Assembly: GCA_945882315.1 (NCBI GenBank)
Contig: CAMCWB010000011.1
Location: forward strand, 1 to 64,000
DNA length: 64,000 bases
From: Bauldia litoralis
GTDB lineage: Bacteria > Pseudomonadota > Alphaproteobacteria > Rhizobiales > Kaistiaceae
Direction: 5' to 3'
Shown here: positions 18,117 to 26,499 of the stretch, piece by piece
How the letters are laid out: every line of letters starts with the position of its first letter
Position numbering within the stretch: position 1 is the stretch's first letter
Notes under the pieces: model-generated
Database searches by the model: none
Told to the model about the DNA's origin: nothing
Seen by the model: the letters and a program-made list of their open reading frames with translations, nothing else
Made by a program: the position numbers and the translations under genes

Positions 18117-18371
18117 ATGAAACGCGCAGTGTATCTTCTGACTGCATCGATTTTGGCGGCCGGGCTGGCGACGGCCGCGGAGGCAAAACAGCTGGTCTTC
18201 TGTTCGGAGGCCTCTCCGGCCGGATTCGATCCTTCACCCTGGAGCGGCGGCAACGATTTCGACGCCTCGTCCCGGACGATCTATTCACGCTTGGTCGAGT
18301 TCGATAAGGGCAAGACGACGGTCAGCCCCGGCCTCGCCGAGAGCTGGGAAGTCTCCGCAGCCATCGGCTGA
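18117..18371 (+). pseudogene. dppA: N-terminal remnant of a dipeptide/oligopeptide-binding protein
   Basis: Starts with GAGGAG seven bases before the ATG, then a signal peptide (KRAVYLLTASILAAGLATAAEA) and the SBP_bac_5 opening LVFCSEASPAGFDPSPWSGGND. It matches DppA-type proteins up to GLAESWEVS, then ends after three unrelated residues. Full-length proteins are about 500-540 residues; only 84 remain. Homology stops at about 18355, where foreign DNA begins. The rest of dppA, dppB and most of dppC are absent. Confidence 0.85.
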
Positions 18372-18423
18372 ACCCCTATTATTCCAAACAAATCAGCGAC
18401 TTACTGGCGGGACCAGAAATAGC

Positions 18424-18458
18424 TCCTACCAAGTATTCCTACCAATTCCTTGGCAGGA
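18424..18458. repeat. Two direct copies plus one inverted copy of a nine-base motif
   Basis: TCCTACCAA occurs at 18424-18432 and 18437-18445 (13-base period). TTGGCAGGA at 18450-18458 is its inverted form with one mismatch, separated by TTCC. The cluster is within the foreign segment, 50-80 bases past the end of the unknown gene. It could be a protein-binding site, a recombination site or an iteron-like fragment. Confidence 0.5.
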
Positions 18459-18485
18459 AGGGGCCCCAGCAGTCACCCGCCGAGG

Positions 18486-18499
18486 CCCTTGTCACAGGG
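18486..18499. terminator. Weak hairpin at 3' end of the unknown gene
   Basis: CCCT (18486-18489) and AGGG (18496-18499) flank TGTCAC; TCTTTTCC follows on the plus strand. It lies just past the stop of the minus-strand gene. The arms are short, so a terminator role is only possible. Confidence 0.25.
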
Positions 18500-18506
18500 T
18501 CTTTTC

Positions 18507-19403
18507 CTAGAACTTGATCGTCCCCGCCCTGACCGCCGCGCCCCACGAGGTCGTCTCCCCGTTCGGCGTGGTCAGCACCCACTTGCCGTTGCGCTCGGTG
18601 ATCATCTTCCTGTCGCTGGCGCTCATCGTCTCAAGCAGCTCGGCCAAGCGCTCAGGGGCTTCAGTCGGCAGCATCTCCAGACGGGTCCGCGCTTGCTGCC
18701 CAAGGTTCCGCAGAAGACCCTTGTCGCCGCTCACGGTGGCTCTTCGGGCAACGGCGAGTTCGTTGTCGGTTAGCATCTCCTGCACCATCGGCACCGACGA
18801 TCCAGCCCCGGCGAGTGTGTGCCCGGCGCTGGCAACATACCCGTCGATCACCGCTTCGGCCTGCGCCGTCGAGATGCCTTCAGGAAGATTTTCGGGGATA
18901 GCACCCTGCTCCGCGCCCGCCATGAGATATGCATTGGCCGCAGTAGGACCGACCGAAGCAATGATGTCGTTCATCGTCGCCCCTGCCGCTGCTACCGCTG
19001 CCACGGCGTCGGGCGCTGCTTCGCGCTCGGCATCTTCGGCGTCGGCCGCGTTGCCCGTCTTCGGTGCGTCGGGTTGGCCTGCCGGTCGGGGGTCCTCGCT
19101 ATCGTTGGAGCCGCTATCGTCAACGATGATCCCGGCTGCAATCGCTGCGGCTCGCGTGGTTTCAGTGCCGTTGATGACGATGCGGTCAGAGGGGACCACT
19201 CGCGCCAACTGCACCTGTTGGGCTGCAAGGTTCTGAAGGGTCGGCGTTCCTCCGAAGCCGCCTTGATAGGTGATCCGGCTTTTGCCGCCGCCACCGTGGC
19301 GAGCCTCTTGTGCGATGCTGGGGGCTTCCGCCTTGCGCTGCATCGAAGCGAGTTCATCCGGCGTCGGTGCCGGGCCAATGTTCATTGATGAGAAGGTCGA
19401 CAT
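18507..19403 (-). CDS. Unrecognised Ala-rich protein encoded on foreign segment
   Basis: 298 residues from ATG 19403; a GTG at 19481 would add 26 basic residues. I do not recognise it. A Gly-rich stretch (HGGGGKSRITYQGGFGG) is followed by a Gln/Val-rich part, an acidic linker (DDSGSNDSEDP), an Ala-rich helical middle and a C-terminal part reading MLPTEAPERLAELLETMSAS then a short strand pair (GKWVLTTPNGETTSWG). No signal peptide or membrane helix is seen. The composition would fit a phage structural or accessory protein, but this is a guess. It is the only complete gene in the segment. Confidence 0.6.
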   Translation of the reverse strand: MSTFSSMNIGPAPTPDELASMQRKAEAPSIAQEARHGGGGKSRITYQGGFGGTPTLQNLAAQQVQLARVVPSDRIVINGTETTRAAAIAAGIIVDDSGSNDSEDPRPAGQPDAPKTGNAADAEDAEREAAPDAVAAVAAAGATMNDIIASVGPTAANAYLMAGAEQGAIPENLPEGISTAQAEAVIDGYVASAGHTLAGAGSSVPMVQEMLTDNELAVARRATVSGDKGLLRNLGQQARTRLEMLPTEAPERLAELLETMSASDRKMITERNGKWVLTTPNGETTSWGAAVRAGTIKF

Positions 19404-19437
19404 GGTTTGGTTGGTCTTTCGTTGTTTTGGTTTCTGT

Positions 19438-19467
19438 GTTTCAAAACGTGTTTCTCGTTTCAAAACG
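19438..19467. promoter_or_regulatory. Tandem palindromic direct repeat, operator-like
   Basis: GTTTCAAAACG occurs at 19438-19448 and 19457-19467, a 19-base period. The second copy extends to CGTTTCAAAACG, a palindrome with two central bases. They lie 35-65 bases upstream of the ATG at 19403, where tandem repressor operators of phage type would sit. If the GTG at 19481 is the true start they would instead be coding. Confidence 0.4.
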
Positions 19468-19481
19468 TAGGGTTTACTCAC

Positions 19482-19708
19482 TCGCCAGCTTCGGCCGGCG
19501 GGTCTAAGTATCTGGTATGATTGGTTATTTCCTCGCTCAGGGGGTGCCCCGGAAACCTAGGGTCCCCGAAAGCTAGGCTGGGCAAGGGTTTGCGGCCCGT
19601 TTTCAGGCCGCAGACTGCACGCTGCAGGCCTAATCTTTGTAGTGAAGTGGTCCCTAAAGTCAGCCTTTCCGCCACTTCAGCCCACTTTATTTCCGGCCAG
19701 AGAGGGTC
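19482..19708. other. Non-coding part of foreign segment with hairpins
   Basis: No convincing gene. A perfect hairpin pairs TGCGGCC (19591-19597) with GGCCGCA (19606-19612). GAAGTGG (19644-19650) is inverted as CCACTTC (19672-19678). The stretch separates the tail of one minus-strand gene from the start of the unknown Ala-rich gene, so it may hold a terminator and a promoter. Confidence 0.4.
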
Positions 19709-19782
19709 CTAAAAGGGTTCCTGTTCGGCAGGGGCTTTGCGGTCGTCCGCTCGCTCCTCTTCGGCCTCTTCAGCCACTTCAG
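19709..19782 (-). pseudogene. C-terminal tail of a truncated gene on foreign segment
   Basis: The minus-strand frame reads an acidic low-complexity tail ([17 protein letters not shown]) ending PAEQEPF and TAG. Upstream it runs directly into dppC antisense, so it is best read as the 3' end of a gene cut at the junction. The stretch is short and evidence is limited. Confidence 0.3.
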
Positions 19783-20111
19783 TCATCGCCGCGAGGGTCG
19801 CGGGCGCCGGCCCGCTGCGGCTGATGTTCGTCGCGATCCTGCCGAACTGCATGGCACCGCTCATCGTCCAGGCGACGCTGTCCTTCTCGAACGCCATCCT
19901 CGAGGCCGCGGCGCTGGGCTTCCTCGGCATGGGGGCGCAGCCGCCGATCCCGGAATGGGGAACGATGCTCGCCTCGGCGCGCGAGTTCATCCTGCGCGCC
20001 TGGTGGGTGGTGACCTTCCCCGGTCTCGCGATCCTGCTGACCGTGCTCGCCATCAATCTCATCGGCGACGGCCTGCGCGATGCGCTCGATCCGAAGATGA
20101 AGCGGAGCTGA
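19783..20111 (+). pseudogene. dppC: C-terminal remnant of dipeptide ABC permease
   Basis: About 109 residues matching the end of DppC-type permeases: [16 protein letters not shown], the coupling segment [33 protein letters not shown], then [15 protein letters not shown] and a last helix ending [18 protein letters not shown]. The first ~170-180 residues, with start and most helices, are missing. Homology begins abruptly at the edge of the foreign segment. The intact ATPase genes follow nine bases later but may have lost their promoter. Confidence 0.85.
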
Positions 20112-20119
20112 GCCGAAGG

Positions 20120-21124
20120 ATGGCGCTCCTCGAGATCACCAACCTCTCCGTCGATTTCGGCATGCCGACGCTGCCGCTGCGCGCCGTCGAAGGCCTGTCG
20201 CTTACGGTCGACGCCGGCGAGGTGCTGGCGATCGTCGGCGAGTCCGGCTCGGGGAAATCGGTGGCGATGCTGGCGCTGATGGGCCTCCTGCCGTGGACAG
20301 CGACGGTCTCGGCCGAACGGCTCGCCTTCAACGGCATCGACCTGATCGGCATGAGCGCGCGGCAGCGGCGCAAGATCATCGGCAAGGATATCGCGATGAT
20401 CTTCCAGGAGCCGACATCGAGCCTCAATCCCTGCTTCACGGTGGGCTTTCAGATCGACGAGACGCTGAAGACGCATCTCGACCTCGGCCGGTCCGAGCGA
20501 CGCGACCGATCGGTCGCGCTTCTCGAAGCGGTCGGCATTCCCGATGCGGAGCGCCGGCTCGGCGCCTTTCCGCACCAGCTTTCCGGCGGCATGAACCAGC
20601 GCGTCATGATCGCGATGGCGCTCTCCTGCCGGCCGAAGCTGATCATCGCCGACGAGCCGACGACGGCGCTCGACGTCACCATCCAGGCGCAGATCCTAGA
20701 CCTTCTCGTCGAATTGCAGCGCGAGACCGGCCTTGGCCTGATCCTGATCACGCATGACATGGGCGTCGTTGCCGAAACGGCCGAACGCGTCGCCGTCTTC
20801 TATGCCGGCCAGAAGGTCGAGGAACAGGCGGTCGCGGCACTCTTCGCCGATCCGCACCATCCCTATACGGCGGCGCTGCTCGCGGCGCTGCCGGAACGCG
20901 CCGAGGGGCGCAAGCTGCCGTCGATACCGGGCGTCGTGCCGGGGCCGTTCGATCGTCCGTCCGGCTGCCTCTTCTCGCCGCGCTGCCGGTTCGCGACGGC
21001 GCGCTGCGTCGAGAAGGTGCCGCCGCGGCAGGGGGCAATCGCCGGTTACGCGCTTTGCCACTATCCACTGGCGCATGGCAGGCCCGTCGGCCATCCGGGC
21101 CCGGTCGGCGAGGTGGCGGCATGA
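20120..21124 (+). CDS. dppD: Dipeptide/oligopeptide ABC ATPase (DppD type)
   Basis: 334 residues. Walker [10 protein letters not shown]-loop [12 protein letters not shown], signature LSGGMNQR, Walker [13 protein letters not shown] and the H-loop ITHDMG are intact. The Cys-containing C-terminal oligo_HPY segment ([15 protein letters not shown]) is characteristic of DppD/OppD. It overlaps the next gene by ATGA. With the binding protein and both permeases broken or absent upstream, it cannot form a complete importer from this locus. Confidence 0.9.
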   Translation: MALLEITNLSVDFGMPTLPLRAVEGLSLTVDAGEVLAIVGESGSGKSVAMLALMGLLPWTATVSAERLAFNGIDLIGMSARQRRKIIGKDIAMIFQEPTSSLNPCFTVGFQIDETLKTHLDLGRSERRDRSVALLEAVGIPDAERRLGAFPHQLSGGMNQRVMIAMALSCRPKLIIADEPTTALDVTIQAQILDLLVELQRETGLGLILITHDMGVVAETAERVAVFYAGQKVEEQAVAALFADPHHPYTAALLAALPERAEGRKLPSIPGVVPGPFDRPSGCLFSPRCRFATARCVEKVPPRQGAIAGYALCHYPLAHGRPVGHPGPVGEVAA

Positions 21125-22140
21125 CACATTCGCCCGGCGGCAACACGGTGCTCGCGGTCGACGATCTCAGGCAGGTCTATGAGGTGCCGCGCGGCTTCTT
21201 CGCCAAGCCGCTCCTCCTCAAGGCGGTCGACGGGGTTTCCTTCACGCTCGATGCCGGAAGGACACTGGCGGTGGTCGGCGAATCCGGCTGCGGGAAGTCG
21301 ACGCTCGCCCGCATGGTGTCGATGATCGAGCCGCCGACCAGCGGGGCGCTACGCATCGAGGGGGTCGATATCGTCAGTGGCGGCAAGGCCGCGCGGCAGG
21401 CACTCCGCAGCCATGTCCAGATCGTCTTCCAGAACCCCTACGGCTCGCTCAACCCGCGCCAGAAGATCGGCACGATCCTCGAGGAGCCGCTGGTCATCAA
21501 CCGGCCGGACATGCGCAAGGCGGCGCGCCGGCAGGCGGCGATCGACATGCTCGCCCGCGTCGGGCTGCGGGCCGAGCACTATCATCGCTACCCGCATATG
21601 TTTTCCGGCGGCCAGCGGCAGCGCATCGCGATCGCCCGCGCCCTGATGCTCAATCCGGCGATTCTCGTCCTTGACGAGCCGGTCTCGGCGCTCGATCTCT
21701 CGGTGCAAGCGCAGGTGCTCAACATCCTGGTCGACCTACAGAACGAATTCGGCCTCGCCTATCTCTTCATCAGCCACGGCCTGTCGGTGGTCCGCCACAT
21801 GGCCGATGACGTCATGGTCATGTATCTCGGCCGCGCCGTCGAGCATGGCGCACGCGACGCGATCTTTGCCAATCCGCGACATCCCTATACGCGGGCGCTG
21901 CTCTCGGCGACGCCGGTCGCCGATCCGGCGCGGCGGAAGGAGCGCATCGCCCTCGAAGGCGAGTTGCCGTCGCCGATCAACCCGCCGCGCGGCTGCGCCT
22001 TTCATCCGCGCTGCCCGCTGGCGTTCGACCGCTGCCGCGTCGAGCGGCCGGAACTGGAGGAGAAGGGCGGGGTCAAGGTTGCGTGTTTCGCCGTCGATGC
22101 GGCAGGGCGGGTGGCGCCGCCGGTTGCGGCCGTCGCGTGA
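21121..22140 (+). CDS. dppF: Dipeptide/oligopeptide ABC ATPase (DppF type)
   Basis: 339 residues. Walker A GESGCGKST, Q-loop VFQNPYGSLNPRQ, signature FSGGQRQR, Walker B ILVLDEPVSALD, H-loop ISHGL and a C-terminal GCAFHPRCPLAFDRC segment are present. It is partner to the preceding ATPase, with which it is translationally coupled. The sequence shows no lesion, so loss of the upstream genes may be recent, or the pair may serve another transporter. Confidence 0.9.
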   Translation: MTHSPGGNTVLAVDDLRQVYEVPRGFFAKPLLLKAVDGVSFTLDAGRTLAVVGESGCGKSTLARMVSMIEPPTSGALRIEGVDIVSGGKAARQALRSHVQIVFQNPYGSLNPRQKIGTILEEPLVINRPDMRKAARRQAAIDMLARVGLRAEHYHRYPHMFSGGQRQRIAIARALMLNPAILVLDEPVSALDLSVQAQVLNILVDLQNEFGLAYLFISHGLSVVRHMADDVMVMYLGRAVEHGARDAIFANPRHPYTRALLSATPVADPARRKERIALEGELPSPINPPRGCAFHPRCPLAFDRCRVERPELEEKGGVKVACFAVDAAGRVAPPVAAVA

Positions 22141-22199
22141 CCGCCGCATTGACGTTTATCCGGCAACGCGCCACCTAAAAGATAACGGAGGCGATTCCA

Positions 22200-22724
22200 A
22201 TGACGATCACCAGTGACGCAAAATCGGGCGATGGCCTGCTCGGCAAGCCCATCGATCCCAAGACGACCATCGGCCATGTCCATCTCAAGGTCGCCGACCT
22301 GGAGCGCGCGATCGGCTTCTATTGCGGCGTTCTCGGCTTCGAGGTGAAGGCGCGCTACGGCAACGAGGCGGCTTTCATCGCGGCCGGCGATTATCATCAC
22401 CATATCGGCCTCAACACCTGGGAAAGCCTTGGCGCGCCGCCGCCGCCCAGGCGCTCGACCGGGCTTTTCCATACGGCGATCCTCTATCCGACGCGGGCAG
22501 CACTCGCCGATGCGCTCCGCCGGCTGATCGCGGCGAAGATCCCGCTCGACGGGGCCAGCGACCACGGGGTTTCCGAGGCCCTCTATCTCCGCGATCCCGA
22601 CGAAAACGGCGTCGAGCTCTACCGCGATCGTCCGATGGAGGAATGGCCGAAGAATCCCGATGGCAGTCTCCATATGTTCACGAACAAGCTCGACCTCCAG
22701 GATTTGCTGCGCGAAGGGAAGTAA
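22200..22724 (+). CDS. VOC-family (glyoxalase/dioxygenase fold) protein
   Basis: 174 residues with two beta-alpha-beta-beta-beta modules of the vicinal oxygen chelate fold. Likely metal ligands are His in IGHVHLKV, the DYHHHIGLNTW block, His in GLFHTAI and Glu in ENGVELYRDRP. GGAGG upstream supports the ATG. Such proteins act as ring-cleaving dioxygenases or glyoxalases; the NTWES segment favours the catechol 2,3-dioxygenase-like group. Substrate is unknown. Confidence 0.85.
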   Translation: MTITSDAKSGDGLLGKPIDPKTTIGHVHLKVADLERAIGFYCGVLGFEVKARYGNEAAFIAAGDYHHHIGLNTWESLGAPPPPRRSTGLFHTAILYPTRAALADALRRLIAAKIPLDGASDHGVSEALYLRDPDENGVELYRDRPMEEWPKNPDGSLHMFTNKLDLQDLLREGK

Positions 22725-22834
22725 GAGGGATTTCACCTTCCCTAAACCTTGGGACCGGCAAATCACCGTTCCTCAGCGTTTTGCAACTTTTTCTGCGCCA
22801 TGGTGCCCGTCACTATTCCTGATAGGGGCCGCCA

Positions 22835-25375
22835 ATGTCCTTCCAGCACTACCTTCGCCCCTTGACTATAGGGACCTTGATCGTCGCTTGGGCGCACCCT
22901 GCCGGCGGGCAGGCCGTTCAGAAGCCGGCCGATGGCCCGACCGCAGCGGCGGTTGCCAATATGCCGGTCGACATTCTTCCGCAGATCATTCAGGCGCGCT
23001 TTCCTGAGCAGGTCATCGCCCAACTCATGGTCACGTTTCGTCTCGCGGATCGCGATCGTGACGGCCTCGGCCGTGCGGATATCGAGCGGCTTGAACAAAA
23101 AGAGGCCGTGGAGAGGCGGGCTCATCAAATCAGCCGCTTGCTGCGCAACGATCTGGACGGCGACGGACAGGTCAGCGAGGACGAAATTTTGGGCGCGGCC
23201 CGGATGGAGGGCGGTCCTGCTGGCGCTGTCGGGCAACGCGCGGCCGAGCAAGCCGTTAAAAATGCGATGCGGTCCGACAAGGACGGAAACCGCGTCATCA
23301 CCTATGCGGAAATGCTGGCCCCTTTGGCGGAAGAAGGGCGTTCGCGCATGACGGCCAATTTCCTGGCAACATTTTTCGAAGCAGACCCGAATGACGATGG
23401 CCGTCTCACGGACCAAGAGTTGGAAGGACTTATCAGAGGCTGGTTCGCGGCAATCGACGTGAATAGCAATCGCTATCTCGACGAGGCGGAACTGGCAGAG
23501 TTGGGGCGAGCGATTGCGCCCGCGGTGGGCCTGTCAGCGGGCGCGCCGGCTGCAAGGCCGCCCTTCGTCAAGAAGCCCGGACCCCGTGATGCGGAAGGTT
23601 GCCGTCTGCCGAAGGCTAGGCCGGAGGAACTCGTCTTCGCCGCGGGAGTATATGAGGCCGATGCGGTGTCGACGATTGCGCTGGCGGGCCCGCATGAAGT
23701 GACCAACGTCACGCGTGTGGTGATCGCTCCCGGAACCCAGCCTGTCTATCTTTTCCTGAACAGCTACGAATCGATGGTCTGGGAAGTCGCGGGTGCTGTC
23801 GACCGAGTCAGTCGCGCCATCGTGACGTCGTTCCGGACGATAGAAGGCGGCAACCCCGCTGCCGGCGTGGTCGGATTAGATCGCGCCCGGATCATCTTCG
23901 TGGACAGGAAGGCGTGTGATCTCAAGCAAGCTTCCGTCAGGCGGGTCGATGACAAGCGCAGTTTCGAACCCGACCCCAGCCTTGCCATCGGCCGCGTGCC
24001 GGACTCCACCGCGCTCTTTTACTCGGTCGAAGCGATAGAATTTCCGGCAGCAAAGCCTGTCGCGGGAACGAGATCGCAACCGCTTCCCGAGGGTTTCGAC
24101 AGCTATTTCTGGAAGCAGCACCTCCACTACACCCCGGCGGGCGTAAAACATTTCGAGCCCGAACAAATTATCTCTCCCGAGCCGCCCCAAATTTATGCCG
24201 TGCTGCCACAAATGGCCGGTGTGGCACAGCTCGTGGGCAATGGATCGATGGAATGGTCGGGTTGGAAATTGCGCATCGTCAAGTCCATTCCATCCGTGCC
24301 GGCGGGGATGAGCATCGGACTTCTCGCAAATCTTGTGATCGGGAAGGGTGTGACTCTGCCCAAAGGCAGCATCGGCGTCGGATGTCTGATCGAGGAGGTG
24401 ACCGGCAAATACGTATGTGAGCAGGAGAAGCCTGCTGTCAGGCCGGCCGGGGCGGCGGTCGTGCCCGCCGCGACGCCATCAGTCGCCCGGACGCAGCCGC
24501 CGCCCGATGACTACGGATGCAGCCTGCCAAAGGCTCAGCCCGAGGAAGTCGTGTTTGCAGCGGGAGTTTATGAGTCGGATGCTGTGTCGAGCATCGCGCT
24601 GGCGGGACAGGGCTCTGTGACGAATGCGACGCGTGTAGTTATCGCTCCGGGTGTCCGGCCCGTCTATCTTCTCCTGAACAGCTACGGGTCGATGGTCTGG
24701 GAAGTGACAGGAGCCGTCGGCCGCGTCAGCCGGGCGGTCGTGACATCGTTCACGACGACGCAAAGCGGCAAGCCTGCCGCCGGCGTGATTGGGCTGGATC
24801 GTGCCCGGATCAGCTTCGTTGAGAAGAAGACCTGCGGCCTGAGGCAGGCTTCCAACAGGCGGGCGGAGGACAAGCGCAGCTTAGAGCCCGATCTCAGCCA
24901 AGCCATTGGGCGGACTCCAGATGTGATCGCTCTATTTTACTCGGTCGAAGCAATCGAACCGCCTTCTGCAAAGCCGATCTTCGGCACCAAGTCGCAACCA
25001 GCTCCCAAAGGCTTCGACGATTTTCTTTGGAGCCAACATCTTCAGTACAGCCCGGCTGGCGTAAAGACGTTCGATGCCCGGCGGATTATCTCGCCGGAGC
25101 CTCCGCAGTCTTATGCCGTCCTGCCCCAACTTGCTGGAGCAGCTCAGTTGGTAGGTGATGGATCGATGAAATGGGTCGGCGAGGAACTGCGCATCTTCAA
25201 GCAAATTCCATCGATGCCCGCCGGGTTCGATAGTGCCCTGTTCCTTGATCTCGTGCGCGGCAAAAAAATGAAGTTACCCGCAGGAAATTTCGGTGTTGGG
25301 TGTTCGCTGGCGGAGGCGACCGGCCAATGGGTGTGTGAGACGGGCAAACCTTCGACGGCACCCTTAGAGCACTAG
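22835..25375 (+). CDS. Secreted EF-hand protein with duplicated ~280-residue domain
   Basis: 846 residues, not recognised as a named family. The N-terminus looks like a signal peptide ending near AWAHPAGGQA. Residues ~60-225 hold five EF-hand-like loops starting at Asp72, Asp106, Asp148, Asp184 and Asp208; the second (DLDGDGQVSEDE) is canonical. Then two tandem domains of about 280 residues follow (about 252-531 and 558-839). They share GCxLPKAxPEExVFAAGVYExDAVS, NSYxSMVWEV, IISPEPPQxYAVLPQ and a final V-C-E, with Cys near 256, 361, 517 and 528 conserved between copies. Linkers are Pro/Ala-rich. A calcium-binding envelope or extracellular protein is likely; its role is unknown. Confidence 0.75.
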   Translation: MSFQHYLRPLTIGTLIVAWAHPAGGQAVQKPADGPTAAAVANMPVDILPQIIQARFPEQVIAQLMVTFRLADRDRDGLGRADIERLEQKEAVERRAHQISRLLRNDLDGDGQVSEDEILGAARMEGGPAGAVGQRAAEQAVKNAMRSDKDGNRVITYAEMLAPLAEEGRSRMTANFLATFFEADPNDDGRLTDQELEGLIRGWFAAIDVNSNRYLDEAELAELGRAIAPAVGLSAGAPAARPPFVKKPGPRDAEGCRLPKARPEELVFAAGVYEADAVSTIALAGPHEVTNVTRVVIAPGTQPVYLFLNSYESMVWEVAGAVDRVSRAIVTSFRTIEGGNPAAGVVGLDRARIIFVDRKACDLKQASVRRVDDKRSFEPDPSLAIGRVPDSTALFYSVEAIEFPAAKPVAGTRSQPLPEGFDSYFWKQHLHYTPAGVKHFEPEQIISPEPPQIYAVLPQMAGVAQLVGNGSMEWSGWKLRIVKSIPSVPAGMSIGLLANLVIGKGVTLPKGSIGVGCLIEEVTGKYVCEQEKPAVRPAGAAVVPAATPSVARTQPPPDDYGCSLPKAQPEEVVFAAGVYESDAVSSIALAGQGSVTNATRVVIAPGVRPVYLLLNSYGSMVWEVTGAVGRVSRAVVTSFTTTQSGKPAAGVIGLDRARISFVEKKTCGLRQASNRRAEDKRSLEPDLSQAIGRTPDVIALFYSVEAIEPPSAKPIFGTKSQPAPKGFDDFLWSQHLQYSPAGVKTFDARRIISPEPPQSYAVLPQLAGAAQLVGDGSMKWVGEELRIFKQIPSMPAGFDSALFLDLVRGKKMKLPAGNFGVGCSLAEATGQWVCETGKPSTAPLEH

Positions 25376-25423
25376 GTGCAAAGCGGCGCCGGAACCCCTA
25401 TATCATCGCCCCAACCCTTTATC

Positions 25424-25441
25424 CGGGCGGGTTTCCGCCCG
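25424..25441. promoter_or_regulatory. Hairpin in 5' region of cobW-like gene
   Basis: CGGGCGG (25424-25430) pairs with CCGCCCG (25435-25441) across GTTT, ending 15 bases before the start codon. It is GC-rich without a U-run, so it may affect translation or end upstream transcripts weakly. Confidence 0.35.
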
Positions 25442-25456
25442 TGAGGACCCTGTCCG

Positions 25457-26494
25457 ATGCCCGAAACCCAGATTCCCGTAACGGTCCTGACCGGCTATCT
25501 CGGCGCCGGCAAGACGACGCTGCTCAACCGAATCCTCTCGGAGAACCACGGCAAGCGCTATGCCGTCGTGGTCAATGAGTTCGGCGAGATCGGCATCGAC
25601 AACGATCTCATCGTCGAATCCGACGAGGAGATCTACGAGATGAACAATGGCTGCGTCTGCTGCACGGTGCGCGGCGACCTGATCCGCGTCGTCGAGGGGC
25701 TGATGAAGCGGCCCGGCGGCTTCGACGGCATTCTGGTCGAGACCACCGGCCTCGCCAATCCGGCGCCGGTCGCCCAGACCTTCTTCATGGATGACGACGT
25801 CAAGGCGCGGGCCAAGCTCGACGCCGTGATCACCGTCGCCGACGCCAAGCACCTCCTGCAGCGGCTCGAGGACGCACCAGAGGCCGAGGAGCAGATCGGC
25901 TTCGCCGACGTCATTCTCCTCAACAAGACCGACCTCGTGACGCCGGCCGAGCTTGCCGAGGTCGAGAGCCGAATCCGGTCGATCAACAGCCATGCGATCG
26001 TTTACCGGACGGAGCGCTGCGCGATCCCGCTCGACCGGGTGCTCGACCGCGGCGCCTTCGATCTCGACCGCATCCTGTCGCTCGACCCCGATTTCCTCGA
26101 CAGCGACAGCCATGAGCACGACCACCATGACCATGAGCATCACGATCATGACCACGATGACCATGATCACGGCCATGATCATCACCATCATCACCACGAC
26201 AATGCGGTGTCGAGCGTTTCGCTGCGTGGCGGTGCGCTCGATCCGGAGCTGATTTTTCCGTGGATTTCACGCATCACGCAGGAATTCGGGCCGGATATAT
26301 TGCGTCTGAAAGGTATTCTGGCGCTCAAGGACGATCCCGAGCGCTACGTCGTCCAGGGGGTTCACATGATCATCGAAGGCGACCACCAGCGCGCCTGGCG
26401 CGACGGCGAAACGCGCGACAGCCGTCTTGTCTTCATCGGACGCAAGCTCGATGAAACGATGCTGAAAACTGGCTTCGAAGCCTGCCTGGCCTGA
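25457..26494 (+). CDS. CobW/COG0523-family GTPase with His-rich metal site
   Basis: 345 residues. P-loop GYLGAGKT (13-20), the family CxCC metal motif (Cys66, Cys68, Cys69), ETTGLANP switch region and base-recognition NKTD (156-159) are present, followed by a His/Asp-rich stretch at residues 219-247 and a CobW C-terminal domain. These GTPases deliver metals, commonly zinc, or support cobalamin synthesis. No cobalamin gene is nearby, so a zinc chaperone is more likely. It is followed after five bases by a WD40 protein and is probably co-transcribed with it. Confidence 0.9.
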   Translation: MPETQIPVTVLTGYLGAGKTTLLNRILSENHGKRYAVVVNEFGEIGIDNDLIVESDEEIYEMNNGCVCCTVRGDLIRVVEGLMKRPGGFDGILVETTGLANPAPVAQTFFMDDDVKARAKLDAVITVADAKHLLQRLEDAPEAEEQIGFADVILLNKTDLVTPAELAEVESRIRSINSHAIVYRTERCAIPLDRVLDRGAFDLDRILSLDPDFLDSDSHEHDHHDHEHHDHDHDDHDHGHDHHHHHHDNAVSSVSLRGGALDPELIFPWISRITQEFGPDILRLKGILALKDDPERYVVQGVHMIIEGDHQRAWRDGETRDSRLVFIGRKLDETMLKTGFEACLA

Positions 26495-26499
26495 TCAGC

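Larger units (their letters stand above)
18356..19782. mobile_element. Foreign DNA segment replacing part of a dpp operon
   Basis: Between the last DppA-like codons (about 18355) and the first DppC-like codons (about 19783) lie about 1.4 kb of unrelated sequence. The segment carries an unrecognised minus-strand gene, the tail of a second one, tandem repeats and hairpins. No transposase, integrase or terminal inverted repeat is visible, so an insertion sequence is not supported. GCCACTTCAG occurs at 19671-19680 and again at 19773-19782 at the right junction. It may be a remnant of a prophage or plasmid captured together with a deletion of roughly 3 kb of host DNA; that figure is inferred from usual gene lengths. 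Confidence 0.65.

Noticed and set aside
18356-19782. Insertion sequence in the dpp locus
   Set aside because: No transposase, terminal inverted repeats or clean target duplication, and host sequence is missing as well as interrupted.
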